Below, in pieces: positions 47,552 to 55,654 of a DNA stretch of 64,000 nt. Numbering within the stretch: position 1 is the first letter of the stretch; each line of letters starts with the position of its first letter. The DNA comes from CAIWHR01 sp963717695 (GTDB taxonomy: Bacteria; Pseudomonadota; Gammaproteobacteria; Burkholderiales; Casimicrobiaceae). Under the pieces are notes generated by a model, which saw only the letters and a program-made list of their open reading frames with translations, ran no database searches and was not told the DNA's origin. The translations under genes and the position numbers were made by a program. Location of the stretch: NCBI GenBank assembly GCA_963717695.1, contig CAVQWR010000003.1, positions 310,001 to 374,000 on the forward strand. The letters are read 5' to 3'.

Positions 47552-48433
47552 TCAGCGGACGAGCTCCGCGGCGTACGGCCACATGTGCCACGCCGCCGTG
47601 TCGCGCTCGATGAGCCGCTCGAGATGCTGCGCGAGCATGGTCGCGAGTTCCAGCGGGTCCGAATACACCTTGGCCGGCGCGATGCCGAGCCAGCGGCGTC
47701 CGGTCGCACGATCGGGCGCCGATGCAAACGTGACCACCGGAATGCCACGCGCACACGCCTCGCGGATCAGCCCCTGGGGCATCAGCAGCGTCCGGCCGCG
47801 GAAGGGAACGGCGATCTTCGACCGGCCGGGCGGGAGCGGCACGTCGCACAGCGCGACGACACTGTCGCCGCGCGTCCACGCCGCGCCGATCTTCTCCGTC
47901 GCGCCGCCCGTGTAGATCACCGGACGCCCGGACGCCCGTTCGGTCGCGCGGATGCGCAGCCGTCCATAGCGGCGCTGCCAGGCGTCCGCTCCGCGCGCGT
48001 CCTCCTCGAGTGCCCGCGCGAGAAAGTGCGCGGGATGCCCGGAGCGGGCGAGATGGCGCAGCGCCCAGAGGCCGGCGCCCCAGTGGCAGGTCACCGCGAG
48101 CATCGGAGTTCCGGCCTGCGGCCACGCGCCCTCGGTCGTCACATTGGCGTCGAGCCAGCCTGCGCGCCGCGTCGAGGCGAGGAACATGTCCGCGTGATCG
48201 ATGAGCTGCACGAGTCGCCACGCTCGGCGCCAGCGCATTTCGCTGGCCGGCCGGTCGCCGTCCTCGGGGAGATGCGTGCCGTTGAGCCCACGCGCATTGA
48301 TCCACGCCTCCTCCTCGGCGGGAAAGCGCACGCGGTCGGCGTTGGCGATGCGTTCGAGGAGCGCAAAGCCCGCCGGCGCGGGCAACGTCGCCGCAAGGGC
48401 CGGCCACTGCCAGTGCGTCTGCGCCGTGCTCAT
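47552..48433 (-). CDS. LpxL/HtrB-like acyltransferase
   Basis: 293 residues. The segment MLAVTCHWGAGLWALRHLARSG resembles the catalytic block of lipid A lauroyl-type acyltransferases; the key residues are His in TCHWGAG and the later GRTLLMPQGLIREACARGIPVV, where a nucleotide- or acyl-binding loop is usual. The start ATG at 48433 avoids overlap with the ABC gene upstream. It is in the same direction as the Wzm/Wzt-like genes and could acylate a lipid carrier or lipid A. The identification is moderate. Confidence 0.7.
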   Translation of the reverse strand: MSTAQTHWQWPALAATLPAPAGFALLERIANADRVRFPAEEEAWINARGLNGTHLPEDGDRPASEMRWRRAWRLVQLIDHADMFLASTRRAGWLDANVTTEGAWPQAGTPMLAVTCHWGAGLWALRHLARSGHPAHFLARALEEDARGADAWQRRYGRLRIRATERASGRPVIYTGGATEKIGAAWTRGDSVVALCDVPLPPGRSKIAVPFRGRTLLMPQGLIREACARGIPVVTFASAPDRATGRRWLGIAPAKVYSDPLELATMLAQHLERLIERDTAAWHMWPYAAELVR

Positions 48434-48488
48434 CGCCGCGCGGTTCGATCGAGGCAGGACGCGCACTCGCCGGAGCGTTGCGGACTCG

Positions 48489-49670
48489 TCATTCGTGCCA
48501 CTGGTGCGGCAGGCGCACGAGGCCAAGCTCGCGCGACGATCCCGTCACGAAGAGCGGTACTTCGCGCGTATCGAAGACGCGAAGCCCCTCAGGGTCGGCC
48601 GCCACCGCGGTGATGCGATACTTGCCCGGCAGCAAAGCCAGCCCGGGAAACGTCAGCGCAAAGGCGAAGCGGTCAGGCGCAACCCGTCGCGGCACGACCC
48701 CGTCCATGTCGGTCCCGACGCCGTACACCGGCGTGCCATCCGCGCGCACGATGCCGATCAGCAGCACCGGCGCGCGACCGTCCGGCGAGAATGCTTCGCC
48801 GCTCACGGTGAGGTCCATTCCCTGCGCGATCGTGCCGTCGGGCGAAAGTGCGATCTCGCGGATCGTGTAGAGGCCCGCGGTGCGGGCAGCGGCATCCGGC
48901 AGCGGCGCGGCCTTCCGTGCGGTTTTCTGCGCGGACTTCTCCTCGTGGTAGGCGAGATACGCCGGAACGACGTCCGCAACCGGACCGTAGCGTTCGATGC
49001 GCCCGTCCTTCAGCCACAACGCCACCCGACACAGCTTCTGCACGTGATACATGCTGTGCGAGCACATCAGCAGCGTTCCGCCTTCGGCAAGATAGCGCTC
49101 CATCCACGTCACGCACTTCTTCTGGAACGACTCGTCGCCGACCGCGAGCACTTCGTCGGTGATGAGGATGTCGGGCGCCAGCGTCGACGCGATCGCGAAG
49201 CCGAGGCGCACCACCATGCCGGACGAATAGCTCTTGATCGGGTCGTGGATGTGCTCGCCGATGTCGGCAAAGGCGACAATTGCTTCGCGCTTGGCCGCTA
49301 TCTCGTCGGACGAGAGCCCGAGCAGCGCCGCCGCAAGGTCGATGTTGGCGAGACCGGTGTAATCGGGATGAAAGCCCGAGCCCAGTTCCAGCAGCGCTCC
49401 GACACGGCCGTTCACCACGATGTGGCCGCGCGTGGGTGCAACGACTCCGGCGACAATCTTCAGCAGCGTCGATTTGCCGGCCCCGTTCTCGCCGATCACG
49501 GCGAGAGAGGCGCCCCGCGCGAGCTCGAAGTCGACCCCATCGAGCGCGCGAAACGAATGCGCCGCCGGCCGGCCGCGCAGGAGGTCCCACACGAGCCGGA
49601 GACGTCCGCCGTGCGTTTCGACCTTCGCGTAGTCCTTGCCGACGCCGCTGGCGGAAAGAAGTGCGCTCAC
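48489..49670 (-). CDS. ABC transporter ATP-binding protein, Wzt type
   Basis: 393 residues, N-terminal ATPase of about 245 residues plus a C-terminal Wzt-type domain of about 130. Walker A GENGAGKS, signature YSSGM and Walker B ILITDE are all present, with GALLELGSGFHPDYTG, a block of polysaccharide exporters. The C-terminal domain in Wzt proteins reads the glycan end. Start GTG at 49670; upstream frame is not coding-like. Works with the permease gene 28 bases upstream to export a surface polysaccharide or O-antigen. Confidence 0.9.
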   Translation of the reverse strand: MSALLSASGVGKDYAKVETHGGRLRLVWDLLRGRPAAHSFRALDGVDFELARGASLAVIGENGAGKSTLLKIVAGVVAPTRGHIVVNGRVGALLELGSGFHPDYTGLANIDLAAALLGLSSDEIAAKREAIVAFADIGEHIHDPIKSYSSGMVVRLGFAIASTLAPDILITDEVLAVGDESFQKKCVTWMERYLAEGGTLLMCSHSMYHVQKLCRVALWLKDGRIERYGPVADVVPAYLAYHEEKSAQKTARKAAPLPDAAARTAGLYTIREIALSPDGTIAQGMDLTVSGEAFSPDGRAPVLLIGIVRADGTPVYGVGTDMDGVVPRRVAPDRFAFALTFPGLALLPGKYRITAVAADPEGLRVFDTREVPLFVTGSSRELGLVRLPHQWHE

Positions 49671-49698
49671 GGAAGCGCGCAGCCGGGTGGCATGGGAA

Positions 49699-50541
49699 TC
49701 AAACGAAATCCTCGAAATACGGCGACAGGCGCAGGAACATCCAGCGGCCACCGGCGAAGATCCCGAGCGCGGCGACGAATGCGACGGCATCGCCCCATTG
49801 CAGCGCGAGGTTGCCGTCGAGGAGCCCGTCGCGAAGGCGCGTCACGACCCAGCCGAACGGATTCGCCGCGACGTAGCCGCGCAGCGTTTCCGGGACCGCC
49901 GACAGCGGATAGAGGATCGGCGTGAGATACATGAGGATCATGAGCAGCGGAGCGAGCACATGCTCCACGTCGCGCACGAAGACCTGCAGCGAGGCGAGTG
50001 CGAGGCCGATGCCCGTGATCGCCAGCGCGATGACGAGCCAGACGGGAATGGCGATCACCAGTCCCTCGAAGTGCACGGGCTCGCCCGCGATTGCCAGCAC
50101 GACGAGGACGGCGAGGTATCCCGCGAACTGCAGTGCAAGAGTCGCCGCGACGGACGCATAGACGGCGATCTCGTTGGGGAACGCGACCTTGCGGATGAGT
50201 CCCGCGTACTGGGCGAGGGACACCGTCGCGCGCTGCAATCCATCCTGCGCGGCGAGCCATGGCCACAGCGCGATCGCGACGAAGGCGATGAAGCTCTTGC
50301 CGCCGAAACCGGTGGCCCGGAAGACATTGGTGAACACGAACCAGTAGACGCCGAGCAGCACCAGGGGATGCAGCACCGCCCATGCGAGCCCGGTCACGCT
50401 GCCGAGATAACGGGTGGTGAGCTCGCGCCGAAAGAAGTTGGCGAACAGCGCGCGATTGCGTCGCGCGCGGCCTGCGGCGGCGCCCTGCCTCGGTGCGGCG
50501 GGGGTCGCGGCGGCGCCGGCGATTTCGCTCTGCGACGTCAT
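49699..50541 (-). CDS. ABC-2 polysaccharide export permease, Wzm type
   Basis: 280 residues, six transmembrane helices after a Gly/Ala-rich N-terminus. Blocks typical of Wzm/KpsM/RfbA permeases: FFRRELTTRYLGSVTGLAWA, FVFTNVFRATG, LTPILYPLSAVPETLRGYVAANP cut to LYPLSAVP. It forms the channel for the Wzt-like ATPase that follows. Start ATG at 50541. Confidence 0.93.
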   Translation of the reverse strand: MTSQSEIAGAAATPAAPRQGAAAGRARRNRALFANFFRRELTTRYLGSVTGLAWAVLHPLVLLGVYWFVFTNVFRATGFGGKSFIAFVAIALWPWLAAQDGLQRATVSLAQYAGLIRKVAFPNEIAVYASVAATLALQFAGYLAVLVVLAIAGEPVHFEGLVIAIPVWLVIALAITGIGLALASLQVFVRDVEHVLAPLLMILMYLTPILYPLSAVPETLRGYVAANPFGWVVTRLRDGLLDGNLALQWGDAVAFVAALGIFAGGRWMFLRLSPYFEDFV

Positions 50542-50591
50542 CCTTGAAGCATATCAAGAACGCCGCGGCAGCGCGCCGGCGCCGTCCTTCC

Positions 50592-51539
50592 TCAGTTCTT
50601 CGCGCCGGCAGGCGTGCGCAGCGCCTCGATGGCGGGCTCGTTGACGACCAGTTTCTTCCCGGCGCCGAGCTCGGCCAGCGCGGCGTCGCGGGCGTGGGTG
50701 ACGTACTCGTCGCGCATCAGGTTGATGATCGACGGCTTCGCTTCCTCGTATGACTGTGTCGAGCCCGGGATGCGCTCGTTGACACGCACGATCGACCACG
50801 TCCTTTGCGTTCGCACGGGCGGGTTGACTTCGCCGATCTTCGCCGTCTCGAACACGAGCGCGACGAGCTCGGGGTCGACGTCCTTGCGCTCGAGCGGGCC
50901 GCGGATGCCGCGCAGCTTGCCGACAGCGGCATTGTCGGTGACCTGCTCGACGATGTCGCCGATGTCGGCGCCGGCCTTGATCTTGGCGTAGGCGTCGTCG
51001 GCGCGCGCCTTGGCGATGTCGGGCGCGCCGTCGAAGCGGAAATTGAGCTGCGAGATCATCACCGTCTCGGGCTTCGTGTACTTCGCCTTGTTGACGAGGT
51101 AGCTCTCGCGGACCGCCGGCTCGACGCTCGGCAGTTTCGCGTCGAACTCGTGCCGTGCGGCGCTCTCGACGTTGCCGATGTAGGTCTGCGCGAGGATCTT
51201 GTCCTGCTCGAGCTCGATGCGCCGCGCAACCGCCGGATCCTTGTCCACACCCTTGGCGCGCGCCGTCTCGGCGAGCTCGAGCGTCATCATCATCCGCTCG
51301 AGCAGCTCGCGCACGCGTTTCGGGCTGGCAAGGAAGATCGCGCGGTCCTTGTCCGGGATGCGCAGCAATTCCGCGTCGAAGTCGGACTTGCGAAGTGTAA
51401 CGTCGCCGCGCTGGACCAGGATGGGATCTACGACGACGCTGTCCGCGGCCGTCGCCGGCGATGCGCCGAGCAGCAGGATTGCGGCGGCGCCGGTCGCAAT
51501 GGCGCGGAGCAGTACGAGAGGCATGGCTTGGAACGTCAT
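50592..51539 (-). CDS. Periplasmic parvulin-type peptidyl-prolyl isomerase
   Basis: 315 residues. Signal peptide ending PATAADS, an N-terminal helical SurA/PpiD-like region to about 150, then a parvulin (PpiC-type) rotamase domain at about 155-255 (VMISQLNFRF, ADIGDIVEQVTDNAA, RTWSIVRVNERIPG). It folds exported proteins in the periplasm. I chose ATG at 51539 because the signal peptide begins there. About 50 bases before the Wzm gene. Confidence 0.85.
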   Translation of the reverse strand: MTFQAMPLVLLRAIATGAAAILLLGASPATAADSVVVDPILVQRGDVTLRKSDFDAELLRIPDKDRAIFLASPKRVRELLERMMMTLELAETARAKGVDKDPAVARRIELEQDKILAQTYIGNVESAARHEFDAKLPSVEPAVRESYLVNKAKYTKPETVMISQLNFRFDGAPDIAKARADDAYAKIKAGADIGDIVEQVTDNAAVGKLRGIRGPLERKDVDPELVALVFETAKIGEVNPPVRTQRTWSIVRVNERIPGSTQSYEEAKPSIINLMRDEYVTHARDAALAELGAGKKLVVNEPAIEALRTPAGAKN

Positions 51540-51633
51540 GTTTCGGCTTCCATGGGGAGTGAGGATTGAATTATCGCGCGGGGGCGCGTTTCGCGCGAAG
51601 GAACGCGGCACCATCGTCGCAAGCTGGCAAAAA

Positions 51634-51658
51634 CGAAGCCCCGCGGCGCGGGGCTTCG
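51634..51658 (-). terminator. Terminator downstream of the 52.9 kb gene
   Basis: CGAAGCCCCGC and GCGGGGCTTCG form an 11-bp stem around a three-base loop; on the minus strand TTTTTG follows. It lies just after the stop of the secreted protein at 51684. Confidence 0.85.
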
Positions 51659-51683
51659 TTCGAGCGACTGGATCGGTCTCAGC

Positions 51684-52904
51684 TCACGTGCCGTTGGGCT
51701 TCCAGAACTCGAGGACCATGTTGCAGGTGAGCGTGCCGCACGTGTTGCCCTTGGGCGGGATCTTAGACGGGTCCTGCATCACGATGTTCACGTACCACGT
51801 CGAGCCAGGCTGCATCGGCACGTAACCGCCGGAATTCGGCCCCACCGTGAAGTAGAAGTTGGGATTGGTGCCGAACTGCGTGAACGTGGTGCCGTCGCCC
51901 GGCTTGCCCCACGAGCACGGCGTCTGCGAGACCGTGACCAGCCGATATTTCGTCGTATCGATGTATTCGTGCGTGTCGATGCGGCCGATGTTCGTGCCGG
52001 TCGGCGCGCCCGCGGGCACCTTGATCACGCCGACAAACGCCATCCCCGCCTTCTGCGGCGGAAGCGTGCCGTTGCCGGTGTAGTCGGTGTTGCCGCTGTC
52101 CGTCACCCACGGCACGTTGTACGTCGTCGTGCTGCCGGTGATGCCCAATGCGGCGCCCTGCGGCGACGACTTGCAGTCCAGCGACGTCGTCTTGGCGGCG
52201 ATGGTCACCGTGGCGGTCGGAGCCTGCGGCGTGCCGCTGCCGTTGTCGACCGTCGCCTTGTACGTGCAGGTCGCGGCCTGCGTCGAGCTCGGGTTGGACG
52301 GCACCGTGTCGTCCTGCTTGTTGGTGGTCGACGGCACGAAGTTGGCGTTGCAGCCGCCGCCCGTCGCCGTCCACGCGAACGTGGTCAACGGAGCGCCGCC
52401 CGCGCAGCTCACCTTCAATTGCGAGATGGCGCCACCGGAGCTGCCCATCGATTGCGACGCGGGTGTGATTACGCAGCCCTGCGGCGGGCCGCTGGTCGAC
52501 AGCCACTGCACCTGGAAGCCGGGCGAAGCGCCGCCCGGCCCTTGTGCATTGGTTCCGGTGACCGTGTACGTCACGGTGCCGGTGCTTCCTTCGTTTGCGT
52601 TGCAGGTCGACGTCGTGACGCCCGCGCAGCTGCCCCCGGTCCACGACCACGAGGTGGCGGCGGGGCTGCAATTCGCGGTGAGGGGATTGGCGACGCCGAC
52701 GGTGCCGTTGGCGTTGCCGGAGATCGTGCAGGACGGCGGCCCGGAAGTGACGCCCCCGCAGCTCAGCACGAGCGTCTGCGTATTGAATGTCGGACTGGAG
52801 CAGCCCTGTATCGTGACACTCTGGCTCTGCGCGACTTCGGGGACGGCAACCGCGAGCATTCCGCAGACGCACGCGAAGGCCAGCGCAATCAATGACTTCG
52901 TCAT
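51684..52904 (-). CDS. Secreted Cys-rich Ig-like-repeat protein, function unknown
   Basis: 406 residues. Signal peptide (LIALAFACVCGMLAVAVPEV, cleavage near AQS), then about three beta-rich segments with conserved Cys pairs and W.W cores (SWSWTGGSCAG, FAWTATGGGC), resembling PKD/Ig-like modules. The C-terminal half has VPWVTDSGNTDYTGNG and YVPMQPGSTWYVNIVM, unlike anything I know. Start ATG at 52904. A strong promoter lies about 100 bases upstream and a strong terminator follows, so it is a single-gene unit. Confidence 0.8.
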   Translation of the reverse strand: MTKSLIALAFACVCGMLAVAVPEVAQSQSVTIQGCSSPTFNTQTLVLSCGGVTSGPPSCTISGNANGTVGVANPLTANCSPAATSWSWTGGSCAGVTTSTCNANEGSTGTVTYTVTGTNAQGPGGASPGFQVQWLSTSGPPQGCVITPASQSMGSSGGAISQLKVSCAGGAPLTTFAWTATGGGCNANFVPSTTNKQDDTVPSNPSSTQAATCTYKATVDNGSGTPQAPTATVTIAAKTTSLDCKSSPQGAALGITGSTTTYNVPWVTDSGNTDYTGNGTLPPQKAGMAFVGVIKVPAGAPTGTNIGRIDTHEYIDTTKYRLVTVSQTPCSWGKPGDGTTFTQFGTNPNFYFTVGPNSGGYVPMQPGSTWYVNIVMQDPSKIPPKGNTCGTLTCNMVLEFWKPNGT

Positions 52905-53005
52905 AACTTTCTCCCTGCAGGGCCCGGCGCAACGACGCGGACGGCAGAATCAGATCGCAAAAAACGCTCCGGAAATCAGAACGCGGTTCCGGTCGCAACT
53001 AGGAA

Positions 53006-53034
53006 ATTATATCCAGAAACAGGGACTTTGACAA
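53006..53034 (-). promoter_or_regulatory. Strong sigma70-type promoter for the 52.9 kb gene
   Basis: On the minus strand TTGTCA (53034-53029) is 17 bases from a perfect TATAAT (53011-53006). Expected start of transcription is near 52999, leaving a leader of about 95 bases. Confidence 0.75.
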
Positions 53035-53295
53035 ATGACTTAATGTTATCAGCGGCCCCTTCCGTCGGCTGAACGCCGACGATGGGCGGGGCGATCGTCC
53101 TACGTTGCAGTCAGCCAATGAGCGGCACGCGTAAATCGGCTGGTTCGATGCGGCGGCGCGGCGATTGGTTCCGGAAAACGAGCAGATGCGACGATTGGTC
53201 GCGCCTTGCTGCGCGCGCTGCTGCAAACGGGCGCGCCCTTGCGTGCGCTCGACATCGGAACACCCTAAGCGGGCTCCGCTCTTTCGCCTGATTCC
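53035..53295. other. Intergenic, nothing further recognised
   Basis: About 260 bases between the promoter and the terminator of the next gene. Frames here give no coding signal. No repeats were noticed. Confidence 0.5.
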
Positions 53296-53328
53296 AAAAA
53301 AAAGGGCGGGAACGAATCCCGCCCTTCG
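53296..53328 (-). terminator. Terminator of the 54.8 kb gene
   Basis: GGGCGGGA and TCCCGCCC flank a TTCG tetraloop, followed on the minus strand by a run of eight T. A textbook rho-independent terminator about 20 bases after the stop. Confidence 0.93.
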
Positions 53329-53348
53329 AACTTCTCTGCAGATGCGAC

Positions 53349-54772
53349 TTAGTTGTTCGTCGCCTTGTGCTTGTAGCTGCCGCCGTACGCCGATTGAGTC
53401 ACCGGGCAGGAAGTACCCGCGGTAGGCGTGCACACGGTCGGCAGGCTGCCGTTGTAGAACGTCGCCGTCGCGAAACCGATGACCGGCAGACCGTTGTACG
53501 TATTGGCACCCGAGGACCATCTGGTGATACGGCAGTGCGACCGAAGCGCGGGCCGTCAGATCGAGGATCGCCCAGCCGTTTTGATACGGCGTGGAGATAT
53601 TCGCGCTGACCGGCGACGCGAACACGTTCGTTTGATTGAACGTGACGACGTTGGCTTCGTAGCACAGCGACGACGGCGGATTTCCCGGCGGCGGCGGCGA
53701 GAAGCCTCCCGGCGGGGCGGCAGGCGTGCGCTCTTCACGATCCCAGAACGCGATGCCGACCGTGTCACACGACTTGCCGTCGAAGTTGTGCTGGAACGGC
53801 GGGAAGCCGTTGCCAGGCGCGCCACCGATGACATAGAAGCGCTTCGTCGGGTAGGTCACGACCCAGTCCGTCCCCGAATTCGTGCCGGCATCGAGGATGT
53901 ACTCGTTCATGATGGTGTCGTGCATCAGCGAGGCCGAGACCGCGTCGATGTTCGAACCCCACGTCGAGCGTGACGACCGCGCCGCCCTTGAACGTTTCCG
54001 ACGTCAGGACGTTGCCGCTGCCCAGGTTCGGGGTGATCGAGGTGGTCGAGCTCCAGATCGAGCCGGCGGTTTCCCAGTTCTCGAGCGCGACCGGGTCGGT
54101 GCCCGTTTCCGCGGTCGCCAGGACGTTGATGATCGTCAGCGAGCCGAACAGACCACCGTTGCCCGTCGTGTAGTCGGTGCCGCCAGCGGCGATGCCCGTA
54201 CACGTCGGCACGCCACCCGAACCCTTGGAGTGCGTGACGGCGGACCACGTCGCGGTACCGTCGACGATGTTCGCCATTTCGATGATTTCGACATAGCCTT
54301 CACGCGTGCGGTCGAGCGACGTGTCGGCGCCGTCCGCGTTCGAACCCGAGTACTGATAGTTCAGGAACGGCGTCGGCGGGGAACCCGGCTTCGCGATCGC
54401 AGGCGTAACGCAGGAAACGTCGGACGTCACGATGCCGGCGCCGGCGGACGTCGGGACGACGCCCGTCGTCCACACGTCGTGGGCGGACAGGTACAAGTTG
54501 AAGTCAAGCACTTCGCGGGAGTCGAGGGACTCGAGGAAGCGGACCTTGACGGCCTTCGCGGACGCGGTCGAGTTGACGACCGAGATCAGCGAGTTGTATT
54601 GCGAGCCCGAGAAGATGCCCGTCGTGCGGGTGCGTGCCGTGTAGTACGGGTAGATCAGGACCTGGCCCAGACCATCCGGATTCACGTGGACCGCTTCCGC
54701 GGTGCCAACAGCGCCCAGCGCGCCAAGACCGGCAATGGCGGCATACAGCGACTTTTTGTTGAAAGTATTCAT
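53349..54772 (-). CDS. Secreted surface-type protein, frame interrupted twice
   Basis: The signal peptide begins MNTFNKKSLYAAIAGLGALG; then VHVNPDGLGQVLIYPYYT and a long beta-rich body follow. The frame is lost in a CCCC run at 53957-53960 and again near 53509-53517. Removing one base at each gives 473 residues ending at TAA 53349, with sensible sequence throughout (for example NIDAVSASLMHDTIMNEYIL and VIGFATATFYNGSLPT). No enzyme motif; probably secreted or surface-exposed, function unknown. The strong terminator and upstream promoter suggest a highly expressed gene, which fits a sequencing artefact better than decay. Confidence 0.7.
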
Positions 54773-54840
54773 GGTTGGTGATGACTCCTGTATGTGCGAA
54801 TGCGATTCAAAGTGATCACTTCAAAACCGACAGCGGAACG

Positions 54841-54870
54841 ATCTTATTACAGCTTGCCACTCTTGTCCAA
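54841..54870 (-). promoter_or_regulatory. Possible promoter for the 54.8 kb gene
   Basis: On the minus strand TTGGAC (54870-54865) is 18 bases from TAAGAT (54846-54841), about 70 bases before the start codon. AGGAG lies 12 bases before the ATG. Confidence 0.5.
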
Positions 54871-54931
54871 ACGATTTCGTTTCCTGCCCCAAGCCCCCCT
54901 GTGGATAATTTGCAACGGCCCCCGGTTCTTG

Positions 54932-55396
54932 TCAGTTTCGCCAGGTATACCAATATTGTCCGTTGTCGAGCACCCAGGTTTCGTCGACCGTCGACTGCAG
55001 CCCCGACATTTGCCGGAGATCCAAGGTCACGACCACGGCGACCTGGCAGACTTCCGCCTCGCAGGTGACGCTTGAAATCTCCGCTTTCCTGAACCCCGAC
55101 CCCCTTGCCTGCTGCCTGTACGTTCCTAGGGTCAACAGCTGGCGCGTTGCCGGGGAAAAAAACGTGTACGCGGTGTCCATGTCGCCCTTGATCAGGGCCG
55201 CCCACCTCGCGTTCACCCGCTCCGTCACCGCAGCCCGCTTTGCCTCGGGGGAGGAGTCCTTGGTGACCCCTCCGAACCCGGCGCATCCTGCCACCGCGAT
55301 CACTGCGGCGACCAACGCCATTTTCGTGCGGAACGCCAGCTGCGCGCCCTCACCCGACCGCTTACCCGAGCGTTGCCACATCGGTTGCCAATTCAT
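54932..55396 (-). CDS. Putative lipoprotein, function unknown
   Basis: 154 residues. The hydrophobic core MALVAAVIAVAGC ends in a lipobox (VAGC), then a soluble domain of about 115 residues (RWAALIKGDMDTAYTFFSPATRQ, WVLDNGQYWYTW) with the look of the NTF2-like/SnoaL fold. The start at 55396 has GAGG eight bases upstream; a Met at 55321 would give a shorter signal peptide. Standing alone between the secreted protein and gspD. Confidence 0.75.
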   Translation of the reverse strand: MNWQPMWQRSGKRSGEGAQLAFRTKMALVAAVIAVAGCAGFGGVTKDSSPEAKRAAVTERVNARWAALIKGDMDTAYTFFSPATRQLLTLGTYRQQARGSGFRKAEISSVTCEAEVCQVAVVVTLDLRQMSGLQSTVDETWVLDNGQYWYTWRN

Positions 55397-55654
55397 TCGG
55401 ATTGCCTCGAAAAATAATCTGCGCGGCCAAGCATTGCAGCGAGGACCGCTTGCCTTGTTGCCCCTCGACGTCCGACGTGCCCGGCTGCGCGGCAATCCTC
55501 GATTCAGAGCCTACCCACTGAGCCCCTGAGCGTCAACGGCCGATTTTGCGATTTCTTTGCTCTAAATTTTCCGTTGCACGCCAGCAACATGGTTTTGTCG
55601 GGGTTTGGCGACGTTTGCTTGTCGCCGGACGGAGACAGTCTACAAAATTATCGT
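55397..55654. other. Intergenic, nothing recognised
   Basis: About 260 bases, AT-richer than the surroundings near 55550-55680. A weak TATCG/CGATA hairpin with T-rich tail after gspD at about 55630-55660 could end the type II secretion operon, but it is poor. Confidence 0.4.
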
